Origin: Winogradskyella endarachnes
GTDB taxonomy: Bacteria; Bacteroidota; Bacteroidia; Flavobacteriales; Flavobacteriaceae
Length of the DNA: 64,000 nucleotides
NCBI RefSeq assembly: GCF_009741275.1
Contig: NZ_WOWS01000005.1
Coordinates: forward strand, 124,001-188,000
Reading direction: 5' to 3'
The translations under genes were made by a program, and so were the position numbers. The notes under the pieces are model-generated. The model saw nothing but the letters and a program-made list of their open reading frames with translations, was not told where the DNA came from and made no database searches. Of the stretch, positions 36,596-45,592 are shown in pieces; position 1 is the first letter of the stretch; each line of letters starts with the position of its first letter.

Positions 36596-36715
36596 GTTAT
36601 CAAGAAAGGCAGAGGGATTAGACCCAGTGAAGCCTTAGCAACCCTTAAACTTATTAAGAAGGTGCTAAATTCTACTTAATTACCGATTCATTTATCGTGT
36701 AATTGGATAGATAAC
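36596..36715 (+). promoter_or_regulatory. SAM-I (S-box) riboswitch
   Basis: The P1 stem GTTATC (36596-36601) pairs with GATAAC (36710-36715). Inside are hallmark segments of the S-box core: AGAAAGGCAGAGGGATTAGA, the CCC..GAAGCCTTAGCAACC strand that closes P2, and AAGGTGCTAAATTCTAC in J3/4, followed by a P4-like hairpin. It binds S-adenosylmethionine and lowers expression of methionine genes. From 36716 to the ATG at 36830 there are two further pairings (AATTATTACCT with AGGTAATTATT, and ACGTCA with TGATGT before a T-rich stretch) that could form the expression platform, although the terminator is weak to the eye. Confidence 0.93.
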
Positions 36716-36829
36716 TAACAAATTATTACCTATTCAAGGTAATTATTACATCTTATAACATTTTATTAATTACACGTCAATTTTTGATGTATTTGAGTTT
36801 TTGTTAACTCTTAATTAAAGTGATATACA

Positions 36830-37999
36830 ATGAGTACAAAACATATAGAAACAGAGGCTATTCGTACCCAAATAGAGCGTTCTCAATTTTTAGAACATTC
36901 TAGTCCACTGTATTTAACCTCGAGCTACGTATTTGAAGACGCTGAAGATATGCGCGCCTCATTTGCTGAAGAAAAAGAACGCAATATTTACAGTCGTTAT
37001 TCTAACCCAAACTCTTCAGAATTTGTAGAAAAAGTGTGTAAAATGGAAGGCGCAGAAGGTGGTTATGCCTTTGCTTCTGGTATGTCTGCCGTGTTTTCTA
37101 CGTTTGCTGCGTTATTAGATGCCGATGACCATATCATTTCATCACGAAGCATTTTTGGTTCCACACAAACCTTATTCAATAACATTTTACCAAAGTGGAA
37201 CATCTCAACAAGCTATTTTAAAATTGATGAATTAGACCAGATTGAAAGCCTAATTCAACCGAATACTAAAATAATTTATGCTGAAAGTCCAACCAATCCT
37301 GCAGTAGATATTTTAGACTTACAACGCTTAGGCGATATTGCAAAAAAACACAATATTTTATTTATAATAGATAATTGTTTCGCAACGCCTTATTTGCAAC
37401 AACCCATAAAATTTGGTGCCGATTTGGTGATTCATTCTGCCACCAAATTAATGGATGGACAAGGTAGAGTGCTTGGAGGTGTAACCGTTGGAAGTGCCGA
37501 CTTAATTCAGAAAATATATTTATTCTCAAGAATTAGTGGTCCAGCCTTATCACCTTTTAACGCTTGGGTACTCTCTAAAAGTTTAGAAACCTTACCCGTT
37601 AGAGTAGATAGACATTGTGATAATGCCTTAAAAGTGGCCACGTTTTTAGAGAGCCATGATAATGTGAAATTGGTAAAATACCCGTTTTTAAAATCGCATC
37701 CACAATACCAATTAGCTAAAAAACAAATGAAACTAGGTGGAAATATCGTGGCTTTTGAAATAAAAGGCGGTATTGAAGCCGGAAGACAATTCCTCAATTC
37801 AATTAAGCTACTATCACTCTCTGCAAATTTAGGAGACACAAGAACTATTGTAACGCATCCTGCATCAACAACGCATGCTAAAATCCCTGAAGCTATACGT
37901 TTAGAAACAGGAATCACAGCTGGTTTAATTAGGATTTCGGTTGGTCTAGAACATCCTGAAGATATTATTAACGATTTAAAACAGGCCCTAGAAAACTAA
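36830..37999 (+). CDS. metZ: Trans-sulfuration PLP enzyme, O-succinylhomoserine sulfhydrylase-like
   Basis: This is a 389-residue Cys/Met-metabolism PLP enzyme. Visible motifs are YSRYSNPNSSEFVEKVCKMEGAE, FASGMSAVFSTFAALL, YAESPTNPAVDI, IDNCFATPYLQQP, and SATKLMDGQGRVLGG, whose Lys should bind PLP, then THPASTTHAKI near the C-terminus. Placement behind a SAM riboswitch and before methionine synthase argues for a route from activated homoserine to homocysteine. Cystathionine gamma-synthase or O-acetylhomoserine sulfhydrylase cannot be excluded by motif reading. Confidence 0.85.
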   Translation: MSTKHIETEAIRTQIERSQFLEHSSPLYLTSSYVFEDAEDMRASFAEEKERNIYSRYSNPNSSEFVEKVCKMEGAEGGYAFASGMSAVFSTFAALLDADDHIISSRSIFGSTQTLFNNILPKWNISTSYFKIDELDQIESLIQPNTKIIYAESPTNPAVDILDLQRLGDIAKKHNILFIIDNCFATPYLQQPIKFGADLVIHSATKLMDGQGRVLGGVTVGSADLIQKIYLFSRISGPALSPFNAWVLSKSLETLPVRVDRHCDNALKVATFLESHDNVKLVKYPFLKSHPQYQLAKKQMKLGGNIVAFEIKGGIEAGRQFLNSIKLLSLSANLGDTRTIVTHPASTTHAKIPEAIRLETGITAGLIRISVGLEHPEDIINDLKQALEN

Positions 38000-38059
38000 C
38001 GTCAGTTCGAGTGATTTTATGACATCGGAATAAAATTGTATCGAGAACACATACATATT

Positions 38060-39061
38060 ATGAGCAAAATAAAAGAAGAATTACAAAAACGAATCTTAGT
38101 TCTCGATGGAGCCATGGGAACCATGTTGCAGCAATATAATTTCTCAGAAGAAGATTTTAGAGGCGAACGCTTTAAAGATTATCCATCACCATTAAAAGGA
38201 AATAATGATTTATTGTCCATAACGCAACCCAAAGCCATAGCAGAAATTCATGCAAAATATTTTGAAGCTGGTGCAGATATTGTAGAAACTAATACCTTTT
38301 CTGGAACTACCATTGCCATGGCAGATTACGATATGGAAGATTTAGTATATGAGTTGAATTTTGAATCTGCAAAAATCGCTAGAGAAGTTGCAGATAAATT
38401 CACTAAAGAAAATCCTGAAAAACCGCGTTTTGTAGCCGGAAGTATTGGACCAACAAACCGAACAGCAAGTTTATCACCAGACGTTAACCGACCAGAATAT
38501 AGAGCCATTACTTTTAACGAATTACGTGTAGCCTACAAACAACAAGTAGAAGCCTTAATTGATGGTGGTGTAGATATGCTTTTGGTGGAGACTATTTTTG
38601 ATACCTTAAATGCAAAAGCGGCTTTATTTGCTATTGAAGAAGTAAAAGAAGAACGCCATATTGATATTCCTATTATGGTTTCGGGTACCATAACTGATGC
38701 CTCAGGCAGAACATTATCTGGCCAAACGGTTGAAGCATTTTTAACCTCAATCTCACACATTCCGTTATTAAGTGTTGGCTTTAATTGTGCGCTTGGTGCG
38801 CAACAACTACAACCTTATTTACAACGCTTATCGGACGAAACAGAGTTTTTTACCTCAGCACATCCAAACGCTGGTTTACCAAATGCTTTTGGAGAATACG
38901 ATGAAACCCCAGAACAAATGCAAGGTTATATTGAAGCTTATCTTAAAGATAACCTCATCAACATTATTGGTGGTTGCTGTGGCACTAGTCCTGAGCACAT
39001 TAAAGCCATCGCTGAAGTTGCTCAGAAATATGAACCAAGGAAATTGGTTGTTGGTGTATAG
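38060..39061 (+). CDS. metH: Methionine synthase, homocysteine-binding half (split MetH, N-terminal module)
   Basis: The ATG at 38060 ([24 protein letters not shown]) is chosen over a TTG 24 bases upstream. The 333-residue barrel binds and activates homocysteine. Zinc ligands are the Cys in SVGFNCALG (about 242) and the pair in [10 protein letters not shown] (about 304-307). Full-length MetH carries this as its first domain; here it is a separate gene. I recall the split form as common in Flavobacteriaceae. Its last codons, LVVGV and the TAG, lie inside the left terminus of an inserted cassette at 39044, so the native C-terminus was probably '..EPRK'. Its reading frame is the same as that of the C-terminal half. 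Confidence 0.92.
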   Translation: MSKIKEELQKRILVLDGAMGTMLQQYNFSEEDFRGERFKDYPSPLKGNNDLLSITQPKAIAEIHAKYFEAGADIVETNTFSGTTIAMADYDMEDLVYELNFESAKIAREVADKFTKENPEKPRFVAGSIGPTNRTASLSPDVNRPEYRAITFNELRVAYKQQVEALIDGGVDMLLVETIFDTLNAKAALFAIEEVKEERHIDIPIMVSGTITDASGRTLSGQTVEAFLTSISHIPLLSVGFNCALGAQQLQPYLQRLSDETEFFTSAHPNAGLPNAFGEYDETPEQMQGYIEAYLKDNLINIIGGCCGTSPEHIKAIAEVAQKYEPRKLVVGV

Positions 39062-39490
39062 TTGATAGTGGTCAGTTAAAAAAGAAAAGAATGGATTATA
39101 CAGAATTAGATGTTTGGAAATTTTCAAGGGAGCTTGTGAAAAAAGTTTACTTACTAAGTAATTCCTTTCCTCAGGAAGAACTGTACGCCTTAACAAATCA
39201 AGTTAGGAGGTGTTCCATTTCTATTCCTTCAAATATTGCAGAGGGATTAGGAAGACAATCCAACAAAGAAACGATTCATTACTTATTTATTTCAAAAGGT
39301 TCATTATATGAACTTGAAACACAACTTTTTTTAGCTTTCGATTTAGATTACATCTCTGAAGAACAATTAAAACGAATTTTAGAACACGTTACCTCTTGTA
39401 AAAAGCTGCTTAACGGATTCATTAATTATTTCAAATCAAAAAAGTAAGATGAGTGCATCCAGCAACTATCAACAAACAACTAAAAACCAA
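39044..39490 (+). mobile_element. 447-bp four-helix-bundle (S23/IVS-protein) cassette with terminal inverted repeats
   Basis: Both ends read TTGGTT-N11-GTTGATAGT inward: left at 39044-39069, right as the complement at 39465-39490. Both anchors match perfectly at identical spacing, and the 11-base middle is only half matched. The cassette encodes the S23-like protein at 39091. The left end contributes the last codons and stop of the upstream MetH module, and the right end contains the ATG and the first dozen codons of the downstream one. The length is divisible by three, and the two MetH halves share a frame, so exact removal would join '..YEPRK' to '[11 protein letters not shown]..' in one open frame. 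No clear target duplication is seen. Confidence 0.75.
39091..39447 (+). CDS. Four-helix bundle protein, 23S rRNA intervening-sequence (S23) family
   Basis: This is a 118-residue all-helical protein: [39 protein letters not shown] and [20 protein letters not shown] are the usual landmarks of the family (PF05635 from memory). The family was first found in intervening sequences inside Leptospira 23S rRNA genes, and relatives (Avd) act with diversity-generating reverse transcriptases. Here it lies between the two methionine synthase genes, inside inverted repeats, in a frame offset from theirs, and stops 1 base before the next start codon. It has no evident link to methionine synthesis, so it is best seen as cargo of a small mobile cassette. 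Confidence 0.88.
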   Translation: MDYTELDVWKFSRELVKKVYLLSNSFPQEELYALTNQVRRCSISIPSNIAEGLGRQSNKETIHYLFISKGSLYELETQLFLAFDLDYISEEQLKRILEHVTSCKKLLNGFINYFKSKK

Positions 39491-42400
39491 AAGTATCTAA
39501 CATTATCTGGATTAGAACCACTCGTGGTAACACCAGACAGTAACTTTATAAACGTAGGCGAACGTACCAATGTTACTGGCTCACGTAAATTCCTTCGACT
39601 TATAAAAGAAGAAAAATACGACGAAGCCTTAGAAGTGGCAAGAGACCAGGTTGAAGGAGGCGCACAAATCCTTGATGTTAACATGGACGAAGGTATGCTA
39701 GATGGTGTACATGCCATGACCACCTTCTTAAATCTTATTGCCTCAGAACCTGATATCGCTAGAATTCCCATAATGATTGACAGTTCTAAATGGGAAATTA
39801 TTGAAGCCGGTTTGCAAGTTGCGCAAGGGAAATGTGTGGTAAATTCTATAAGTTTAAAAGAAGGTGAAGCCCAATTTAAGCACCATGCTAAACTTATTAA
39901 ACGTTATGGTGCTGCTGTGGTGGTGATGGCTTTTGATGAAGATGGCCAAGCCGACAATTACGATAGACGCATTGAAATTTGTAAACGTTCGTATCATATT
40001 TTAGTAAACGAACTTCAATTTCCGGCACAAGACATCATCTTTGACCCCAATATTTTTCCGGTGGCTACAGGTATGGACGAGCATCGTAGAAATGCACTCG
40101 ACTTTTTTGAAGCGACCAAATGGATTAGAGAAAACTTACCTCATGCCAATGTTTCTGGTGGAGTGAGTAATGTGTCTTTTTCATTTAGAGGAAATAATGT
40201 TGTACGCGAAGCCATGCATTCGGCCTTTTTATATCACGCCATTAAAAACGGCATGAATTTAGGAATTGTTAATCCTACAATGCTTGAAGTTTATGATGAA
40301 ATTGATAAAGTTTTATTAGAACGTGTAGAAGATGTTTTGTTTGATAGACGCGATGACGCTACGGAACGCTTATTAGATTTTGCCGAATCGGTAAAAGGAC
40401 AGAAAAAAGAACAAGATGATAAAGTACAAGAATGGAGAAGCGACTCATTACAAGATAGAATTACCCACGCCTTAGTAAAAGGTATTGACACTTATATTTT
40501 AGAAGATGTGGAAGAGGCACGTTTAGCCACTAGCCAACCTATTGAAGTCATTGAAGGGCACCTAATGAATGGTATGAATGTGGTTGGCGATTTATTTGGC
40601 AGTGGAAAAATGTTTTTACCGCAAGTGGTGAAATCGGCACGAGTTATGAAAAAAGCGGTTGCGTACCTTCAACCTTTTATAGAGGAGGCAAAAAAAGCCC
40701 CTAAATCCCCAAAGGGGACTTCTTACTGGAAGACAGCCGACCCACTGTTATACGGATTAATGAAAGCACATGCGCAAAAAATGCGAAACCAACCCACAGA
40801 AGCAGAAGTTTTACTTTGGAATGTTTTAAGGAATAAACAATTAGATGATTATAAATTTAGAAGACAGCATATTGTTGGAAGTTATATTGCCGATTTTATT
40901 TGCTTAAAAAAAGGATTGATAGTAGAAATTGATGGACTTATACATCAATTACCAGAAAACAAAGCTTCAGATGAAGAACGAACAAAATGGTTAAATGAAC
41001 AAGGTTATCGTGTCATACGATTTACAAATGATGACGTTTTATCAAATCTTGATAATGTTATTGAAAGATTAAAAGAAGCCCTAAAAGTTTCCCCTTTGGG
41101 GACGGAAGGGGCCAAATCTGCTGGTAAAATATTAATGGCCACCGTTAAAGGAGATGTGCATGATATCGGAAAGAATATTGTAAGTGTCGTTCTAGGTTGT
41201 AATAATTATGAAATCATTGACCTTGGTGTAATGGTGCCACCAGAGAAAATTATTGAAACCGCTATTAAGGAAAAGGTAGATATCATTGGGTTGAGTGGGT
41301 TAATTACACCGTCGTTAGATGAAATGGTTTACGTGTCTAAATCACTTGAAAAAGAAAAAGTAAACATTCCTTTAATTATTGGAGGTGCAACCACGTCTAG
41401 AGCCCATTCTGCCGTAAAAATTGCACCTCATTATAACCATACTGTGGTTCATATTAATGATGCTTCAAGAGCAGTAACTGTTGTCGGAGATTTACTAAAA
41501 GAAGACAGTATAGTTTATAAAAACCAAATTAGAGAAGAGTATGATGCGTTCCGAGAGCAATTCTTAAAACGTACCAAGAAAAAGGATTATTTAACGATTG
41601 CTGATGCTCGAAAAAACAAATTTAAAATCAATTGGAATACTTCTGAAATTGTAAAACCAAAACAATTAGGCATTCAAATTATTGAAGATTTTGATATCAC
41701 TAAACTTGAAGAATTCATTGATTGGTCGCCATTTTTTAGAAGTTGGGATTTGCATGGCAAATATCCAGCCATATTAACGGATGATGTTGTTGGTACACAA
41801 GCCACAGAATTATTTGCTGATGCGCAGGTGTTACTGAAACGTATTTTTGATGAAAAACTGCTTAAAGCAAAAGCCGTATTTGGACTATTTGAAGCGAATA
41901 CTGTAAACGATGATGATATTACAATCTCTGATTGTAATGCTGAACTTGATTCAGCATCTAATGAAGGCACCTATACTTTTCTAACCCTTCGTCAGCAATC
42001 CAAAAAATCTGAAGGCAAACCAAACATTGCCTTAGCCGATTTTATTGCACCAAAAGCAACCAACAAACAAGATTATATGGGTTGTTTTTGTGTAACAACG
42101 GGATTTGGAACCGCAGAATTAGCAGCACAGTTTGAAGCCGAACACGACGATTACAATTCAATTATGATTAAAGCTTTAGCAGATAGATTAGCAGAAGCTT
42201 TTGCTGAATATTTGCACAAGGAAGTAAGAACAAAACATTGGGGTTATGCTAATAATGAAAACTTGTCTAACGACGAGTTAATTAAAGAAAATTATAAAGG
42301 TATTAGACCAGCACCAGGTTATCCTGCTTGTCCAGACCATCTAGAAAAGAAAACCATTTGGGATATACTTAAAGTAGAAGAAAACATTGGAGTAAAACTT

Positions 42401-42580
42401 ACAGAGAGTTTAGCCATGTGGCCAGCAGCGAGTGTCAGTGGTTACTATTTTGGTAATGCAGAAGCTAAATATTTTGGTTTAGGAAAAATAAAAGAAGACC
42501 AAATTGAAGACTATAGTAAACGAAGGGACATTTCAAAAGAAGAAGCAACGAAATGGTTGAGTCCTAATATTGCAGATTAA
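39449..42580 (+). CDS. metH: Methionine synthase, folate/cobalamin/activation half, carrying an in-frame DUF559 insertion
   Basis: This is 1043 residues. Order: element-derived N-terminus (about 1-14); pterin-binding barrel (about 15-290: [31 protein letters not shown] region, [13 protein letters not shown]); helical cap (about 310-415); foreign insertion (about 417-555) with a DUF559 endonuclease domain; cobalamin domain (about 556-690) with the lower-ligand His in [11 protein letters not shown] and [13 protein letters not shown]; and SAM-binding reactivation domain (about 750-1030) with [12 protein letters not shown]. Without the insertion it would be about 900 residues, the usual size. A second short insertion (about residues 828-840) coincides with a palindromic repeat. 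The insertion lies in the cap-cobalamin linker, so activity may survive. Confidence 0.93.
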   Translation: MSASSNYQQTTKNQKYLTLSGLEPLVVTPDSNFINVGERTNVTGSRKFLRLIKEEKYDEALEVARDQVEGGAQILDVNMDEGMLDGVHAMTTFLNLIASEPDIARIPIMIDSSKWEIIEAGLQVAQGKCVVNSISLKEGEAQFKHHAKLIKRYGAAVVVMAFDEDGQADNYDRRIEICKRSYHILVNELQFPAQDIIFDPNIFPVATGMDEHRRNALDFFEATKWIRENLPHANVSGGVSNVSFSFRGNNVVREAMHSAFLYHAIKNGMNLGIVNPTMLEVYDEIDKVLLERVEDVLFDRRDDATERLLDFAESVKGQKKEQDDKVQEWRSDSLQDRITHALVKGIDTYILEDVEEARLATSQPIEVIEGHLMNGMNVVGDLFGSGKMFLPQVVKSARVMKKAVAYLQPFIEEAKKAPKSPKGTSYWKTADPLLYGLMKAHAQKMRNQPTEAEVLLWNVLRNKQLDDYKFRRQHIVGSYIADFICLKKGLIVEIDGLIHQLPENKASDEERTKWLNEQGYRVIRFTNDDVLSNLDNVIERLKEALKVSPLGTEGAKSAGKILMATVKGDVHDIGKNIVSVVLGCNNYEIIDLGVMVPPEKIIETAIKEKVDIIGLSGLITPSLDEMVYVSKSLEKEKVNIPLIIGGATTSRAHSAVKIAPHYNHTVVHINDASRAVTVVGDLLKEDSIVYKNQIREEYDAFREQFLKRTKKKDYLTIADARKNKFKINWNTSEIVKPKQLGIQIIEDFDITKLEEFIDWSPFFRSWDLHGKYPAILTDDVVGTQATELFADAQVLLKRIFDEKLLKAKAVFGLFEANTVNDDDITISDCNAELDSASNEGTYTFLTLRQQSKKSEGKPNIALADFIAPKATNKQDYMGCFCVTTGFGTAELAAQFEAEHDDYNSIMIKALADRLAEAFAEYLHKEVRTKHWGYANNENLSNDELIKENYKGIRPAPGYPACPDHLEKKTIWDILKVEENIGVKLTESLAMWPAASVSGYYFGNAEAKYFGLGKIKEDQIEDYSKRRDISKEEATKWLSPNIAD
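40697..41113 (+). mobile_element. 417-bp DUF559-endonuclease cassette inserted in frame in metH
   Basis: The left end at 40697-40720 is GCCCC-N5-CCCCAAAGGGGAC. The right end (41087-41113), read in complement, is GGCCCC-N6-CCCCAAAGGGGAA. These imperfect inverted repeats each contain a CCCC-AAA-GGGG hairpin. Between them lies an uninterrupted 139-codon stretch in the metH frame. The encoded domain has '[17 protein letters not shown]', [45 protein letters not shown] and '[12 protein letters not shown]'. This is the DUF559 (Vsr/PD-(D/E)xK-like) pattern with the conserved Glu, Asp and E-x-D intact. In this frame the repeats encode Pro/Gly-rich linkers ([14 protein letters not shown]). Confidence 0.85.
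41937..41957. repeat. REP-like palindrome inside metH
   Basis: ATGCTGAA (41937-41944) pairs with TTCAGCAT (41950-41957) around loop CTTGA. I know this TGCTGAACTTGATTCAGCA unit as a common dispersed repeat in Flavobacteriaceae intergenic DNA. Here it lies within codons of the MetH activation domain (translated NAELDSAS), where homologues have a shorter loop, and it keeps the frame. Confidence 0.7.
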
Positions 42581-42585
42581 CTGTC

Positions 42586-42654
42586 ATTCCTGTGAAAACA
42601 GGAATCTATTGATAAATAAATTATTAATTAAAAAAATTCCCACTTTCTTGGGAA
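42586..42654. repeat. Pair of palindromic repeats after metH
   Basis: ATTCCTG (42586-42592) pairs with CAGGAAT (42599-42605), and TTCCCA (42637-42642) pairs with TGGGAA (42649-42654). Both resemble the very common dispersed 'GTCATTCCTG..CAGGAATC' and 'ATTCCC..GGGAAT' repeats of Bacteroidota. They fill the gap between metH and metF and may act as a weak terminator or mRNA-stability element. Confidence 0.65.
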
Positions 42655-42660
42655 GTAAAC

Positions 42661-43614
42661 ATGAAAGTAACAGACCACATAAAAAACGCCAACGGAAAAA
42701 CCTTATTTTCCTTTGAAATTATTCCACCAAAAAAAGGAAATAGCATACAACAACTCTATAATAATATTGACCCATTAATGGAATTCAATCCACCATTTAT
42801 AGATGTTACAACCTCTAGAGAAGAATACCTATACATTGAAAAAGATGGACTGCTAGACCGTAAAATTACTCGTATGCGACCAGGAACTGTAGGTATATGT
42901 GCTGCCATATCGCATAAATATAATGTAGATACAGTTCCGCATGTCTTATGTGGAGGTTTTACTAAAGAAGAAACCGAATATTTATTGGTAGATTGTCATT
43001 ATTTAGGCATTCATAATGTAATGGCTTTACGAGGCGATGCCATGAAGCATGAGCAATATTTTAAAGCTTGTGAAGGAGGTCATCAATTTGCCAAAGAATT
43101 GGTTGGGCAAATTCAGAATTTAAATAAAGGTCAGTATTTACACGATGTTGTAGAAGTAGACGACAAATCGGATTTTTGTATTGGTGTGGCAGGTTATCCT
43201 GAAAAACACTTAGAAGCACCGTCTTTAAAAACAGACTTAAAACGTTTAAAAGAAAAAATAGATGCTGGTGCAGATTACGTGGTAACCCAAATGTTTTTTG
43301 ACAACCAAAAGTATTTTGAATTTGTAGAAGCTGCCAAAGCCGAAGGGATTAATGTGCCAATTATTCCAGGTATAAAACCTCTTGCTGTAAAACGCCACCT
43401 ACAACTATTACCACAAGTATTTAAAATTGATTTACCAGAAGATTTAATTGATGCTGTTGAAACTTGTAAAAACAATCAACAAGTAAGACAAGTTGGAGTT
43501 GAATGGGCTATTCAACAATCTAAAGAATTACAAGATGCTGGTGTACCTGTATTGCACTATTATTCTATGGGTAAAAGTGATAATGTAAAAGCTATAGCAT
43601 CTGAATTGTTTTAA
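42661..43614 (+). CDS. metF: Methylenetetrahydrofolate reductase
   Basis: This 317-residue flavoenzyme reduces 5,10-methylene-THF to 5-methyl-THF, the methyl donor of the adjacent methionine synthase. Signatures: FSFEIIPPKKGNS at the start (catalytic Glu in the FEIIPP motif), FIDVTTSREEYLY, HNVMALRGDAM, IGVAGYPEKHLEAPS, DAGADYVVTQMFFDNQKYF and IIPGIKPLAVKRHL. The length is in the normal range for bacterial MetF. It is last in the methionine operon, 80 bases after metH across two palindromes, and converges with the DMT transporter gene only 3 bases away. Confidence 0.94.
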   Translation: MKVTDHIKNANGKTLFSFEIIPPKKGNSIQQLYNNIDPLMEFNPPFIDVTTSREEYLYIEKDGLLDRKITRMRPGTVGICAAISHKYNVDTVPHVLCGGFTKEETEYLLVDCHYLGIHNVMALRGDAMKHEQYFKACEGGHQFAKELVGQIQNLNKGQYLHDVVEVDDKSDFCIGVAGYPEKHLEAPSLKTDLKRLKEKIDAGADYVVTQMFFDNQKYFEFVEAAKAEGINVPIIPGIKPLAVKRHLQLLPQVFKIDLPEDLIDAVETCKNNQQVRQVGVEWAIQQSKELQDAGVPVLHYYSMGKSDNVKAIASELF

Positions 43615-43617
43615 ATA

Positions 43618-44454
43618 TTAGGCTTTTTTCTTGGTTACAACATTTAAAGTTAACCCTGTAACTATTAATAAAACGCCTACAATACTCCAAACGGTGTACA
43701 CTTCTTTAAACCATATTAGTCCAATAATTATTGTGAAGATGACTTCAAGGTATTTTAGTGGTGCTACTTGGTTTGTTTCTCCAACTTGTAAAGCTTTAGT
43801 CATATACAATTGAGCAAAATATCCAAAAACACCTAAACTCATAAGGATAAACCATTCGAGACCTATAGGAGTTATCCAATTTTTTATTGATAAAATTCCG
43901 CCAATTATTGTAGATATAATCATAAAATAATTCACAATGACAACAGGGTGATCGGCATCACCTATTTTTCGGATAAATATATAAACGAATCCTGCAAATA
44001 AAGCCGACGTTAGTGCTAATAATACACCAACAATTTCTATTTCTGAATCATCAAAACCTTTTATAATTAAAACACCTGCAAAAGCGATAGCAAAAAAGAG
44101 CCATTGAATAGGTTTTATTTTTTCTTTTAAAATAAATAACGCGAAAACAGTTGCAAAAATTGGCGCTATATACCTCAATGATACTGCTGTACCCATTGCT
44201 ATATATTTAATAGCTGAAAAGAACAAAATCATTGAAATAAGACCAACAACGCTTCGCATAATCATTAAACCTCTTTTATTTCCGAGCAATGAAATTTTAT
44301 TTTTCAATAAAAAAGGTATTGTAAAAAATAAGGAGCCTAACGCTCTAAAAAATACTATTTGATATACGCTAAAATCTTTAAGTGATTTAACAAAAACATT
44401 TAATAATGTAAATGCAAGTGCACTAATTATCATGTATTGTATGGCTTTTTTCAC
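43618..44454 (-). CDS. DMT superfamily (EamA) transporter
   Basis: This 278-residue inner-membrane protein has about ten hydrophobic helices in two EamA repeats: FFRALGSLFFTIPFLL, SMILFFSAIKYIAMGTAVSLRYIAPIFATVFALF (split here for reading) and, in the second half, YMTKALQVGETNQVAPLKYLEVIFTII. Members export or import metabolites such as amino acids; the substrate cannot be told. It ends 3 bases from the convergent metF stop with no room for a separate terminator, so transcripts must overlap. Confidence 0.88.
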   Translation of the reverse strand: MKKAIQYMIISALAFTLLNVFVKSLKDFSVYQIVFFRALGSLFFTIPFLLKNKISLLGNKRGLMIMRSVVGLISMILFFSAIKYIAMGTAVSLRYIAPIFATVFALFILKEKIKPIQWLFFAIAFAGVLIIKGFDDSEIEIVGVLLALTSALFAGFVYIFIRKIGDADHPVVIVNYFMIISTIIGGILSIKNWITPIGLEWFILMSLGVFGYFAQLYMTKALQVGETNQVAPLKYLEVIFTIIIGLIWFKEVYTVWSIVGVLLIVTGLTLNVVTKKKA

Positions 44455-44479
44455 AAGTTGGTCTATTTAAAATTTTATA

Positions 44480-44514
44480 AAAAATAAAGGGTAACTTAAA
44501 ACGTTAAGTTACCC
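44480..44514 (-). terminator. Rho-independent terminator of the T9SS protein gene
   Basis: An 11-bp stem GGGTAACTTAA (44489-44499) pairs with 44504-44514 around AACG. On the minus strand it is followed by TTTATTTTTTAT, 26 bases after the stop of the gene at 44541. Confidence 0.8.
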
Positions 44515-44540
44515 AATTCACAGTAAATATTGACACCTAT

Positions 44541-45509
44541 TTACTCAATAACAATCCTTTTTGTTGCCGATTGTACACCGGCATTAATTTTTAACAAGTA
44601 AATCCCAGAAGCTAAATCAGAAACATTTAATGTATCATTTATTAGACTTGTAGTAGATATTACTTTTGAACCAAGAATATTAAACATTTCTACAGAATCA
44701 AATTGTGTTTGATCCTTAGACTTTATTGTAATATTATCTGATGCAGGATTAGGAAATACATTAATATTAGATGCAAACACATCATTTACAGATGCGGTAG
44801 AATCTGCAACTAATGAGAAGTTATCATAAAACACTTCAGTATTGCTATCAATTGAACCAAGAGATCTAACATAAACAACAGCAAAAGTATTTGTTGCTGT
44901 AAAAGATACTGTAGTATAAGTAGCCCATGTATCAGAAGCTGGAATATCCATATAAGCATCTACACTAGAATCAGCTGCACCATTGGCATCTATACCGTCT
45001 TCACTAGTAATTTCGGTATTTAAAATATATACTTCTGAATCAGTTCCTGCTGCTTCAGAACGTGAGTCTACTGAAAAAATATAGTTAGCACCAATTGTTA
45101 GTCCTACTACTTTCTGATATAAACGACGAGAACTTCCCGTTATAACTGGATTTCCGTCATCATATAACTTAACTCCTCTTGTTCCATTATTTCCACTACT
45201 AGTAGATCCTGGTTGCTCATCTAAAGAACCTGGCATTCCAAGATATTTAAGTTCTAAAGCATCTTCTAAAGCGTCATTATCCCATATAGCCTGATAAGGA
45301 CTATCTATTGTAGCACCTGTTTCATCAAGTATTGTATTATTAGGAGTCATATCATAAGCATCTGCGTTGTCTCCTGTACTACTTGTATGATCATCACATG
45401 TAGGGTTTAACATAAGGTTTTGGCTCCAGCCGTAATTAAAACACATACAGAACACCAATAAGATGTAAAATGGTTTTGTTGGCTTTGTAAAAAGTAGTTT
45501 TGTTTTCAT
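44541..45509 (-). CDS. Secreted T9SS protein with a putative alginate-binding module
   Basis: This is a 322-residue protein. Signal peptide about 1-29 (YILLVFCMCFNYGWSQ). A beta-sandwich-like module (about 30-235) begins LMLNPTCDDHTSSTGDNADA and contains YDMTPNNTI, DSPYQAIW, GVKLYDD, RRLYQKVVGL and 'EVFYDNFSLV'. The C-terminal T9SS type A domain (about 250-322) begins INVFPNPASDNITI and ends TKRIVIE. The same module occurs at the C-terminus of the PKD lipoprotein at 57471 (DNADAWDMTPNSTV, DSPYRALW, RRAYQPF), which ties this gene to the alginate locus. I infer carbohydrate binding at the cell surface. Upstream is a GntR-like double operator. Confidence 0.8.
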   Translation of the reverse strand: MKTKLLFTKPTKPFYILLVFCMCFNYGWSQNLMLNPTCDDHTSSTGDNADAYDMTPNNTILDETGATIDSPYQAIWDNDALEDALELKYLGMPGSLDEQPGSTSSGNNGTRGVKLYDDGNPVITGSSRRLYQKVVGLTIGANYIFSVDSRSEAAGTDSEVYILNTEITSEDGIDANGAADSSVDAYMDIPASDTWATYTTVSFTATNTFAVVYVRSLGSIDSNTEVFYDNFSLVADSTASVNDVFASNINVFPNPASDNITIKSKDQTQFDSVEMFNILGSKVISTTSLINDTLNVSDLASGIYLLKINAGVQSATKRIVIE

Positions 45510-45592
45510 ACTTGTTGTTGTTTTAGTTATTATTTAGAGATTTTACCGAGCTCAATAACAGACAATTATCATAAAGAAGACTAACTCTTTAA

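Noticed and set aside
37507-37917. 136-codon minus-strand frame inside the sulfhydrylase gene
   Set aside because: Antisense shadow of a conserved PLP enzyme.
38772-39196. Frames on both strands at the end of the MetH N-terminal module
   Set aside because: They overlap the zinc-site region of the real gene in other frames and show no motif.
39044-39490. Frameshift or sequencing error splitting metH
   Set aside because: Both halves have full domains, and the gap holds an intact, unrelated gene within matched inverted termini. A base error would not do this.
40697-41113. Intein reading of the metH insertion
   Set aside because: There is no Cys/Ser/Thr at the N-junction, no terminal His-Asn and no C-extein nucleophile in intein positions. 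The borders are repeat-encoded Pro/Gly linkers instead.
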